Positions 8,006 through 14,514 of a stretch of 14,514 bases of DNA are shown here, one piece after another; positions within the stretch are counted from its first letter, which is position 1, and every line of letters begins with the position of its first letter. The DNA comes from Zancudomyces culisetae (lineage: Eukaryota > Kickxellomycota > Harpellomycetes > Harpellales > Legeriomycetaceae). Made by a program: the position numbers and the translations under genes. The stretch spans positions 1 to 14,514 of the forward strand of contig LSSK01000189.1 of the NCBI GenBank assembly GCA_001969505.1, in the 5' to 3' direction. Below the pieces are notes generated by a model. That model worked only from the letters and a program-made list of their open reading frames with translations, was not told the origin of the DNA and made no database searches.

Positions 8006-9253
8006 ATGAGACTATTTAGAACTGTATTTTCAAACATCCACCTACTCGCATTGCTATACACAGCAAATGCAAGCAACGCAGCAAACGCGGAAGCAGGACC
8101 TGCTGAGCAGATGATGAAGAGAGATGGAGGCTACAATGCAGGCTCACCACCAATGTACCAAAATGGAGGCGGCAACGGCAACTACGTGTCCAATAACCCT
8201 GTATACGGCGACAATAAGGAAACTACAACAGTTACCACAACTGCAACCAGCTTCAGCATCGAGACTTGCACCGTAACAACCACTGATGTGCAAACCACCA
8301 CATCAACATGCACCTCAACTGTCACTGATGTTCAAACATCCGTTTCAACAAGCATCAGTACTGAAACTTGCACTGTGACCACAACTGACACACAAACAAG
8401 CACCACAACTTGTACCTCAACTGTCACTGATTTCCAAACATCCACTGTGACATCAGTAGAGACTTGCACCGTGACAACAACTGATATGCAAACCACCACA
8501 TCAACATGCACCCAAACTGTTACTGACGTTCAAACTTCATTCGGAACTGTTACTAGCACAACAACATCAGTCTGCACCGTCACCGAGACTGAGATCCAAA
8601 CTGCATTCGGAACAGAGACACTTGTAGTTACCCAAACAGCCATACAAACAGAAACAATTGCAAAGACATGCACCGTAACTGAGAGCACAACAGTAACCGA
8701 AAAAACTTGCGAGTACAAGACACACGGTGGTTACCAAGCCCAAAATCAGTACAATGTACAAGATGGATACAAAGCATACAATGGATACGAATCACACGAA
8801 TCAAGCGAATACACAACTACAGACTCCGAGTCTGAGTCTGACTCCGAGTCTGACACTGAATCTGATACTGACATTGAATCTGACACTGACTCCGATGCCG
8901 GATCAGACACTGGCTCTGACTCTGATGCAGTCACCAACGGTATTGACGGTGCCAGCATTGCAGCTGTCGATCCCACAAACAGTACCAGCACACTCAGCCT
9001 TAACACAGTTTCACTTGGAAGCGTCTCTGTAAACACACTAAAGGTAAAATCCAGCAGCAGCACCAGCAGCGCAGTCACATCTGTTTCTGATGTAACCAAT
9101 GCCGCCGTACCAGCAAAGGAAAGCAGCAAATCATCAGCCAATGACAAGGACAGTTCAGTTCCCCGTGTTACAGCACTCAGTGATGCTTCAAAGGCCGCAT
9201 CAAAGACTAGCAGCTTCCACAAAGTCCCAAGAGTCACAGCAATCTTCGGATAA
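8006..9253 (+). CDS. Secreted modular protein B: Cys-Thr-Val repeat ladder, Tyr-rich linker, Ser-Asp tract, VPRVTA tail
   Basis: An intronless 415-residue protein. A signal peptide (1–22, core NIHLLALLYTA) is followed by a short Ala/Glu propeptide ending in a dibasic KR (38–39), a likely Kex2 site. Then come an Asn/Gly/Tyr-rich segment (40–70) and a long Thr/Val ladder (72–235) built from 14–22-residue units ending T-D/E-x-QT. This ladder has nine Cys, three pairs of which are exactly 14 apart (88/102, 122/136, 154/168). A Tyr/Gln/His-rich linker (237–269), an acidic Ser-Asp tract (273–307), the NTVSLGSVSVNTLKV motif (333–347) and two VPRVTA copies (385–390, 407–412) close the protein. There is no membrane anchor. 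Preference for TGC in Cys codons and frequent AAC and AAG hint at high expression. It resembles fungal adhesins or wall proteins in composition only; no named family is recognised. The odd Cys count would leave one thiol for intermolecular bonding. Confidence 0.9.
   Translation: MRLFRTVFSNIHLLALLYTANASNAANAEAGPAEQMMKRDGGYNAGSPPMYQNGGGNGNYVSNNPVYGDNKETTTVTTTATSFSIETCTVTTTDVQTTTSTCTSTVTDVQTSVSTSISTETCTVTTTDTQTSTTTCTSTVTDFQTSTVTSVETCTVTTTDMQTTTSTCTQTVTDVQTSFGTVTSTTTSVCTVTETEIQTAFGTETLVVTQTAIQTETIAKTCTVTESTTVTEKTCEYKTHGGYQAQNQYNVQDGYKAYNGYESHESSEYTTTDSESESDSESDTESDTDIESDTDSDAGSDTGSDSDAVTNGIDGASIAAVDPTNSTSTLSLNTVSLGSVSVNTLKVKSSSSTSSAVTSVSDVTNAAVPAKESSKSSANDKDSSVPRVTALSDASKAASKTSSFHKVPRVTAIFG
8261..8650 (+). 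repeat. Tandem Cys-Thr-Val repeat array in gene B
   Basis: Three long units start with ETCTVTTTD at codons 86, 120 and 152 (DNA 8261, 8363, 8459; spacings 102 and 96 bp), and diverged copies follow. Each long unit has two halves ending in T-D-x-QT. The Gln residues fall at 96, 110, 130, 144, 162, 176, 198 and 214, so spacing alternates between 14 and a longer 16–22. Confidence 0.9.
8822..8926 (+). repeat. Ser-Asp/Glu low-complexity tract in gene B
   Basis: Residues 273–307 alternate Ser or Thr with Asp or Glu (SESD, DTDS and similar) in an imperfect 6-bp repeat (GACTCC, GAGTCT and variants). It is strongly acidic and follows a Tyr-rich linker. Such tracts often act as extended, cation-binding spacers; that role is inferred. 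Confidence 0.85.
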
Positions 9254-10703
9254 ATTCATCAATAAGAAAAATCAAACAAGTCAAGAGTAAAAACAAAAAA
9301 ACGGCTGTATGGTGTATAGTGTAAATCATATGTTGCAAATTGTAATACTCGAAACATTCCTAAAGACTCCTTCACTGAAATAATGTTGATAAATTTTCCC
9401 CTATCTTTTTATATTGATGAATTTTTAAAATAAACAACTTTCGAATCATTTTTGGGATTTTTAAAGTAAAAAGTCTTATGAAAACAAGTGTGACTTTCAA
9501 AAACTGTATCGTTGTATTAAATGCACTCTGATCGTATCAAAACCATAGTAGCAAAATTTTGTTTGAAAACCTCGTTAGTGATCCACATCATAGTACTTTG
9601 CTTTTGCCTCTAAGAAAATTGTTTTTTTGGAGTATTTAAATAAATTTATTCGCCCTAATCTTGAAGTTCATAGATAGAATTAAATTTTTCTAGACAGTAG
9701 AAATTGATAGGAATTGAGAAGAGTAAACAAGTGGATGTGTCTATAAGCACGATATTGTAGTTTTACAGAAATATAGTTGATAAATTAAAGTGCATTGAAG
9801 CAGATTAATGCAGATTCGGATTAATACAATAAAGCACGCTCATTAGCGCCGAAACTAAATTAGCGATCCCAAATAATATCTGATAGGCTTCTGACATACT
9901 TTATAATTTGTGTTGGGTATAAAAAAAGATCTTTTTCAGTTGCTAAGGTTCCAGCTTTTGTGCTTGAAACTTTATAATTGACTCTATCATTTCTTTCGGA
10001 TTGTAATCAAATATACCATGGTAAAATGATAGAGAATGTACAAGATAACAATTGTTGGTAGTCTAAAATAACATATTGTGTTACTTTGTTACAACCAGCT
10101 TAATACAAAAGCAGTAAAGTCAAATAATTACCTGGTGGTAGCAAAAGAGATAGTGTGGTAAAATCGTCGCATACCACCTACAGCATACATGGTTAAACAC
10201 TGTTCTTATTTAAGACCGTGACCTTGTAAACAGCAAAAAATGATGTAAATAGACACTTGGATTTGGTGAGTCGGGAAAACTAGAATTTAAGAAAGGGAAA
10301 ATGTTGAGCCACCAAATTGAGAATAAAGAGAATTATGTTTAGGAAAAATCAAAAGTTTACTCAACGAACAATGGGTGTTTATATCTGAATACTCTTGAAA
10401 AAAGTCAAAAAATTCATCTGTGAAATGTTAAAACTGTTTTGATTGTTTAAGCGTGGCAATAGTTTAATAAACAGAGTTCATATATTCATTACAATCCTGC
10501 GAACTCTGCAAAGCTAGAACATTTCCCTGTTCGTGAATTTAGTGATCCAGGTATAAAAAAAAGATATGATGAAACATCAACAAATCAATACTAAAATTCG
10601 GGAAAATCATTGGGCGGGTATTATATTCGAGTATTAAATCCCACAGGTTGTAACAAAATTCCGGATCACACACAACTACATTTTGGTTACCGCAATTCTC
10701 ATG

Positions 10704-10728
10704 CCCTCTCCCCGCCCCCTCCCCTCCC
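10704..10728 (-). other. Potential G-quadruplex motif (C-rich on + strand)
   Basis: On the minus strand five G-runs of 3–5 bases are separated by one to three bases, which meets the usual four-run, short-loop rule for an intramolecular quadruplex. On the plus strand the same stretch is C-rich. It stands alone in strongly A+T-rich DNA. Confidence 0.6.
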
Positions 10729-10900
10729 AGCCGTGTGGAACGACAAATACGTTTAAGAGTATTTTCGGTCGTCAGGTCAATACACTCTTGTTGATTATCA
10801 TCAATATCCGCTGTCTTTTTTAATCGAATTTGTGTATTATCTATGTATTTGTGCTTATGAACTACCCACGCACTTGTATTCATTTGCGTACTAATTATGG

Positions 10901-10930
10901 GTTTGTGTTTGTGTTTGTGTTTGTGTTTGT
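10901..10930 (+). repeat. (GTTTGT)5 microsatellite
   Basis: Five perfect hexanucleotide copies. The surrounding bases keep a weaker TTTGT/TTGTA periodicity to about 10985, suggesting an older, longer array. It lies about 420 bp upstream of gene C. Confidence 0.95.
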
Positions 10931-11352
10931 GCTACTATTCTTATATTTGTATTCTTGTACTACTTGTGAATTTGTACTTGTGCCATTACAGCCTCGCTTG
11001 AAGACAACTTTGAAAATAAAATAAAACAATTTATTATTTAGGCTAATGTGTGTATACAAATAGATGGTGGGTAAATCAAAGCAAACGCACGAGAAAGTGT
11101 GTATACAACCTCGATGGCCATCAACCAAAAAACAACTAATCCAAACTTTGAACACAAAGTATTTTATACCCATAAATATATATTTAAATACCCACTGTAG
11201 TATCCCAATTATTAGATTTCATATACAAACTTATCTTTTCTACTTTGCGTGTAGATATATTGGAATTGATTTTACTTTTGTTTTGCTAATACCCATACTT
11301 GCAAGGCCCATACAGGCAAATTGTGGAGACATTACCATATATTTTAACAACA

Positions 11353-12090
11353 ATGACAGTATTAAAACAGTCAGTCACAAACGTAACTATGGCTGTATTG
11401 CTGTATGCCAGCTATGCACTCGGCACACAAAGTTTGGGTAGAGCTAGCGGTGAACATGATTTTGGGGTGGTGGTACAAAAGCACAACGTCCGTGATGTGG
11501 GGAATAGTGATTACAGTCCGCAATTACTGTCACAACAAGAGCCGGTATCATCACAGTCCCAATACAACACGCAAGTTGTTGGAACTGGATCTAGCAGCTA
11601 CAATTCACAGTCAACGGCACCACAGCTTCAATATACAACCGGTTCTGGATACGGACAGTATACAAACATATGGTGTGGTACGGGGCCTACAATAATTACA
11701 AAAACATTTACTGATATCATTTCTCTAGTAGAGTCATCAACAAATAGTTTGGTATTGACTGAAATATTTACAGAAACGTGTCTGCAAACAACATCAGTAA
11801 CTACAACCGTAACTTCTATAGTAGTAATACCTGTATCGCCTACAGATATACCCAGTCAACCCAATGGAACCAATACCAGCGGAACCAATACCAGCGGAAC
11901 CAATACCAGCGGAACCAATACCAGCGAGTCAAATACCAGCGGAACCAATACAAGCGATTCTCAGACACCAAACACAGATTTAAAAAACGTTTCTATTGAA
12001 AAGCTAGAAATAAATAGTATTAGTGTAAACAAAGTTAACGTTGGAGATAAGACAACCGCATCCGATACACAAAGTGCATCCACCAGCTAA
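11353..12090 (+). CDS. Secreted modular protein C: Gln/Ser-rich head, short Thr core, GTNTS glycosylation repeats, no IPxVT tail
   Basis: An intronless 245-residue protein. I chose the ATG at 11353 because it starts a signal peptide (1–24, core TNVTMAVLLYASYALG) that aligns without gaps to those of A and B; the frame extends 18 codons further, but only to a TTG. A Gln/Ser/Tyr/Gly-rich segment (48–105) follows, then a Thr/Val beta-prone part (112–160) with only two Cys (108, 143). Its ETCLQTTSVTTTVTS block resembles NTSLQTAVVTVTS of protein A. GTNTS pentapeptides (172–201) provide successive N-glycosylation sequons. The motif NVSIEKLEINSISVNKVNV (212–230) is the family hallmark. The chain stops 15 residues later, so the [IV]PxVT tail of A and B is absent. 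It is probably a shorter paralogue or one that lost its C-terminus. The role is unknown; a glycosylated wall or secreted protein is likely. Confidence 0.85.
   Translation: MTVLKQSVTNVTMAVLLYASYALGTQSLGRASGEHDFGVVVQKHNVRDVGNSDYSPQLLSQQEPVSSQSQYNTQVVGTGSSSYNSQSTAPQLQYTTGSGYGQYTNIWCGTGPTIITKTFTDIISLVESSTNSLVLTEIFTETCLQTTSVTTTVTSIVVIPVSPTDIPSQPNGTNTSGTNTSGTNTSGTNTSESNTSGTNTSDSQTPNTDLKNVSIEKLEINSISVNKVNVGDKTTASDTQSASTS
11866..11955 (+). repeat. Six tandem 15-bp units encoding GTNTS in gene C
   Basis: The first four units are identical at the DNA level (GGAACCAATACCAGC). The fifth is changed to ESNTS and the sixth differs at a synonymous Thr site. Every unit contains an Asn-Thr-Ser sequon, and a seventh sequon (NGT) overlaps the upstream edge. 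The exactness of the first four points to recent slippage. Confidence 0.95.
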
Positions 12091-12845
12091 ATTCCGCAAA
12101 TAATATAGGATAGAACCCTAAAGGAGATGTGCTTCAGCAGATATTAATAATTTCTTAAAACCTCAGATGCAAAATTTAAAATTTCTACACAAAAAAAAAC
12201 CATTCAATTATACCAATTTTTTTGACTTTAAAGCTTCAAGCTCATGGACTTAGTATCTTTAATAATTTTTTTCTTTCTATATTCATTCAATAATTAAATA
12301 GCCATTTATGTCAATAAAATTCAAATAATAACTCCTATATCTCCGAACGCTAGAATTGATGCCTTAAAAGATAGTCGTTAAAATTATATTATTAAATCTT
12401 GTATTTTTATTTATCCTAGTATTATATTATTCATTATGTTATTGAGCCTTGTAAAAAAGTTTAATTTCAAAATATTTAGCTCATTATGAATTATTTGTAG
12501 ATTGTTTAATACTTTAGCAGGTAGTAGAAAAAACCACTATTACAGTATTATTAAAAAGTTGACTTTTTTATATCACATGTCAAAATTTGTTAAATAATGT
12601 CATAAATACGTAGATTTAGCATCAATCAATCTGCTCTTCGGTTAAAGTAATATCAATAAACAATTAGAAAATCAATAAGATATATAGAATTATAGAAAAC
12701 AGCTATATTTATTACTATAACTACTATGTTATAAAATAAACGGTCTTATTGTATTAAAAGTGTAATTAATAACCTAAAAATTATAACTAAAAAAACTAAA
12801 ATTTAAAGTATATATAAGACAAAATTAAAAATTCAGAAAAAAAAT
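12091..12845. other. Very A+T-rich region downstream of gene C
   Basis: About 750 bp made mostly of A and T, with no open frame, repeat or RNA gene I can support. It must hold the 3' UTR of gene C and the upstream region of the tRNA gene. Confidence 0.5.
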
Positions 12846-12919
12846 CGCTTCCATGGCGCAATTGGTTAGCGCGTCTGACTGTTAATCAGGAGGTTGCTAG
12901 TTCAAGCCTAGCTGGGAGC
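12846..12919 (+). tRNA. tRNA-Asn (anticodon GTT)
   Basis: A 74-nt cloverleaf. The acceptor stem is GCTTCCA/TGGGAGC (one T·G wobble) with discriminator G. The D-stem is GCGC/GCGC. The anticodon stem TCTGA/TCAGG surrounds loop CTGTTAA with anticodon GTT. The variable loop is 5 nt and the T-stem GCTAG/CTAGC encloses TTCAAGC. The gene has no intron and no encoded CCA, as expected for a nuclear eukaryotic gene. The internal A box (TGGCGCAATTGG) and B box (AGTTCAAGCCT) are recognisable. Confidence 0.97.
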
Positions 12920-12923
12920 GGTA

Positions 12924-12929
12924 CTTTTT
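12924..12929 (+). terminator. RNA polymerase III terminator of tRNA-Asn
   Basis: A run of six T begins five bases after the discriminator base, the normal pol III stop signal. Confidence 0.85.
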
Positions 12930-13301
12930 TATTTTCTGCACTTTTGATTTTCACTTCATCAAGCCACGTATTTTAGCCTTTATCATAGTTGAGTATATCT
13001 ATTTCTCACCAAGTAGTATTTCGATATATCAGTTTCGTTTTACCTAGTTTTATTTATGTATTTTTGTAAAAAAATGTGGTAATCTCGCTATTTTGGCGTT
13101 TTCGTTTTTCCTCATTTAAACTCGAAAACTATTCGTTATGGTTTTTTAAACTCCAGAATAATTTAATGACCAATTTTATTATCCTTTTCACGTTTACATT
13201 TAATATTTAAACCAACTTTTTATTCAACAAATGCAATAAAAACATTTCTATCGAAAACACATAAACAATTCATAGTTATAGTACTTATACTTTTTAATGC
13301 A
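12930..13301. other. Intergenic region upstream of the SENP8 gene
   Basis: A+T-rich, about 370 bp, no open frame. It should hold the SENP8 promoter. A decoy ATG at 13297–13299 (ATG CAA TGA) sits just before the chosen start and encodes only two codons. Confidence 0.5.
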
Positions 13302-14428
13302 ATGAGAGAGGCTCCATTATTATTGTACAAAAGCACGACGCTATATCCTTCAGCAATACAGACAGCTCAAGAGGGCGAGTGGTTATTGGATTCGATTGTT
13401 GGCTTTTATTTCGAGTAAGTTTACATCTCTGCTGAATTGCTTATTTTATAAACAACTTTCTGGGGGTGCTCAGTACTATTTAACACGGGTTTATAGCTGA
13501 TTCCCACAAACAAACCGCATATTTCTTTTTTCAAATCTGGGAAACATAGAATAATCAAAATACTATTATTTGCGGCGAGATAAAACAGACTTTTATACTG
13601 CTACCGAATGTGACTTTATGAATAAAAAATGATATATAGATACTTGGAAGATATGTTGGATTTGGAAGAAAGTCCATTTCTGTTATTCCAGCCTGCAATG
13701 GCCCATATGATTGCCCATGCTTCAGGTACTTATTAATTGGTCATTTTCATTCTTTTAATTTTTTTATGTAGCTGTGGATATTTGTGTTTGCCTTTAAACA
13801 CAAGACGAGTGTCTTTGTCTGTATCGAATCTGTTTTGAATTGTGGGAATATCTAAATCACAAAGCATTCATTGACGATCGATATTAAAACATCAATCAAA
13901 GTTAAATATAATAACAACAAAATATTGAATGTTCACAATAGATCTGACTAGCGCAAAGGATGCAATGCCTCAAGAAAGTATAAAAAAAGACTACTTTTTT
14001 TTTCCAATCAATAATGGGGATACAGAGAACCTGAGTGGGAGTCATTGGTAAGTTTGAGGTGTAGTCGAGCTTTGACAAAACAATCAGTATATGGTGTTAA
14101 CAGCATGTAAATTTCGAACACATATAATCTAATATTATTATCTGGTTGTAGGTCGCTGCTTGTATACGAGAAAAATCAAAATCGATTTAGACACTACGAT
14201 TCATGCAATAACACGAATTTAAACGCATCAAAAATCATAATAGAGCGGATATGTAAAATGTTTGGCCATCCCAAGACCAATTTGATTCTGGAAAAGGCAG
14301 AGCAGCAAACCAACGATAGCGATTGTGGAGTGTTTGTGATTATGTATACAGAGACTCTGTTGAATAGATTAATTAGTAGAGAGAAATATCGAAAAAAGAT
14401 GACTAAGGGTTACTCCAAGTACAGGTAA
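13302..14428 (+). CDS. SENP8: SENP8/DEN1-type NEDD8-specific cysteine protease (Ulp1/C48 family), four exons, 3' end uncertain
   Basis: Exons 13302–13414, 13640–13725, 13942–14047 and 14152–14428 join in frame to 193 residues; human SENP8 has 212. Matches run the full length: GEWLLDSIVGFYFEYLE (25–41), LLFQPAMAHMIAH (52–64), FFFPINN (85–91), GSHWSLLVY (99–107), FRHYDSCN (114–121) and QQTNDSDCGVFV (153–164). The C48 catalytic set is complete: His101, Asp118, Gln154 and Cys160. The short compact form with no large N-terminal extension fits SENP8, which processes the NEDD8 precursor and removes NEDD8 from non-cullin targets, rather than a SUMO protease. Exon 4 runs into AGG TAA at 14423–14428. 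That could be the stop, but ACAG|GTAACT is also a fair donor site, and the family normally continues some 10–20 residues, so a fifth exon may lie at or past the window edge. Confidence 0.9.
13415..13639 (+). other. SENP8 intron 1 (225 nt, phase 2)
   Basis: Donor GA|GTAAGT, acceptor TATATAG|A. The join recreates FYFEYLED, as in SENP8 homologues. Confidence 0.9.
13726..13941 (+). other. SENP8 intron 2 (216 nt, phase 1)
   Basis: Donor TCAG|GTACTT, acceptor ACAATAG|AT. Frame is kept across the join (HAS-D-LTSAKDAM). The donor departs from GTAAGT more than the others here. Confidence 0.85.
14048..14151 (+). other. SENP8 intron 3 (104 nt, phase 2)
   Basis: Donor TG|GTAAGT, acceptor GTTGTAG|G. It splits the Trp codon next to the catalytic His (GSH-W-SLL). 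A CTAAT branch-like site lies about 20 bases before the acceptor. Confidence 0.92.
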
Positions 14429-14514
14429 CTGATTTTTGGTAGTTACAAGTGTACAAAATACAAATGGCATTCGCGAAGAAAGCTGAGGGTATTTTACCAC
14501 TATTAAAATACTAT

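Larger units (their letters stand above)
9254..11352. other. A+T-rich spacer between genes B and C (2099 bp)
   Basis: No gene I can support with confidence. It contains a hexanucleotide repeat (10901–10930), a C-rich tract out of keeping with its surroundings (10704–10728), and an 8-bp inverted repeat (10472–10479 with 10501–10508). A minus-strand ATG frame of 114 codons (10883–10539) spans the C-rich tract, has no recognisable domain and is probably chance. A candidate TATA for gene C is the ATATATATTT run near 11175–11185, about 170 bp before its ATG. Confidence 0.5.

Noticed and set aside
8261-8650. Likeness of the TCT repeats in protein B to insect (Tenebrio-type) antifreeze repeats
   Set aside because: The 14/20 spacing differs from the strict 12–13-residue antifreeze coil, and the Cys-x-x-x-x-x-Cys rung pattern is missing. 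The similarity is in composition only.
8746-9237. 163-codon minus-strand frame across the 3' half of gene B
   Set aside because: Its Ser/Asp-rich sequence is the antisense image of the acidic tract. It has no start context or domain and lies wholly inside a well-supported gene.
10472-10508. 8-bp perfect inverted repeat CAGAGTTC/GAACTCTG with a 21-nt loop
   Set aside because: Several such pairs are expected by chance in a window this size, and there is no T-run, gene end or target duplication nearby.
10539-10883. 114-codon minus-strand ATG frame containing ECIDLTTEN, which looks like a SUMO-interacting motif
   Set aside because: One short motif match is weak evidence. The frame runs through the G-rich tract, which suppresses stop codons, and there is no other support.
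10895-11173. Minus-strand frame ending in NSSTNTNTNTNTNP, possible relic of a fourth family member
   Set aside because: The TN repeat is simply the (GTTTGT)5 microsatellite read in one frame, and no signal peptide or family motif is present.
11299-11352. Upstream extension of gene C by 18 codons
   Set aside because: It would start at TTG, and the extra residues would bury a signal peptide that aligns exactly with those of A and B from the ATG at 11353.
4355-12090. GPI-anchored wall protein assignment for A, B and C
   Set aside because: None of the three has a hydrophobic C-terminal tail with a small-residue omega site, so GPI attachment is not supported.

Overview
The window looks like nuclear DNA from a fungus. 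Protein-coding genes are interrupted by short GT–AG introns (104–225 nt, all five acceptors ending TAG). There is a eukaryotic tRNA-Asn gene with a T-run terminator, and there are conserved eukaryotic housekeeping genes (a NIF3/DUF34 protein, a SENP8-type NEDD8 protease, and a tail that resembles the ribosome-biogenesis factor Urb2). Intergenic DNA is very A+T-rich. The three secreted Ser/Thr-rich proteins in the middle have no obvious ascomycete or basidiomycete counterpart that I recognise. Intron style, base composition and these proteins would suit an early-diverging lineage such as arthropod-associated Kickxellomycotina/Harpellales, but that placement is an inference.

Layout. 1–510 (+): 3' end of a gene with an Urb2/Npa2-like C-terminus. 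671–1841 (–): complete three-exon NIF3 gene, convergent with the first. 1842–4354: long gene-poor spacer. 4355–5902, 8006–9253 and 11353–12090 (all +): three intronless genes for secreted, modular, low-complexity proteins, called A, B and C here. They are separated by spacers of almost equal length (2103 and 2099 bp). 12846–12919 (+): tRNA-Asn(GTT). 13302–14428 (+): four-exon SENP8/DEN1 deneddylase, whose 3' end may extend beyond what I can resolve.

The A/B/C array is the part worth attention. The proteins differ in their N-terminal and central parts but share a near-identical signal-peptide pattern, a Thr/Ser/Val-rich beta-strand-like core and a gap-free ~16-residue alternating hydrophobic motif near the C-terminus. 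A and B also share a repeated seven-residue tail motif of the form [IV]P-x-VT-x-[IL]. Protein A carries three pacifastin/VWC-like six-cysteine modules and then a Kex2-type KR site. Its middle module has lost exactly two cysteines, which would pair in a pacifastin fold. This could be a tandemly duplicated family of cell-wall or adhesive proteins, one member of which carries a protease-inhibitor-like head. The sequence supports the shared architecture; the function is inference.
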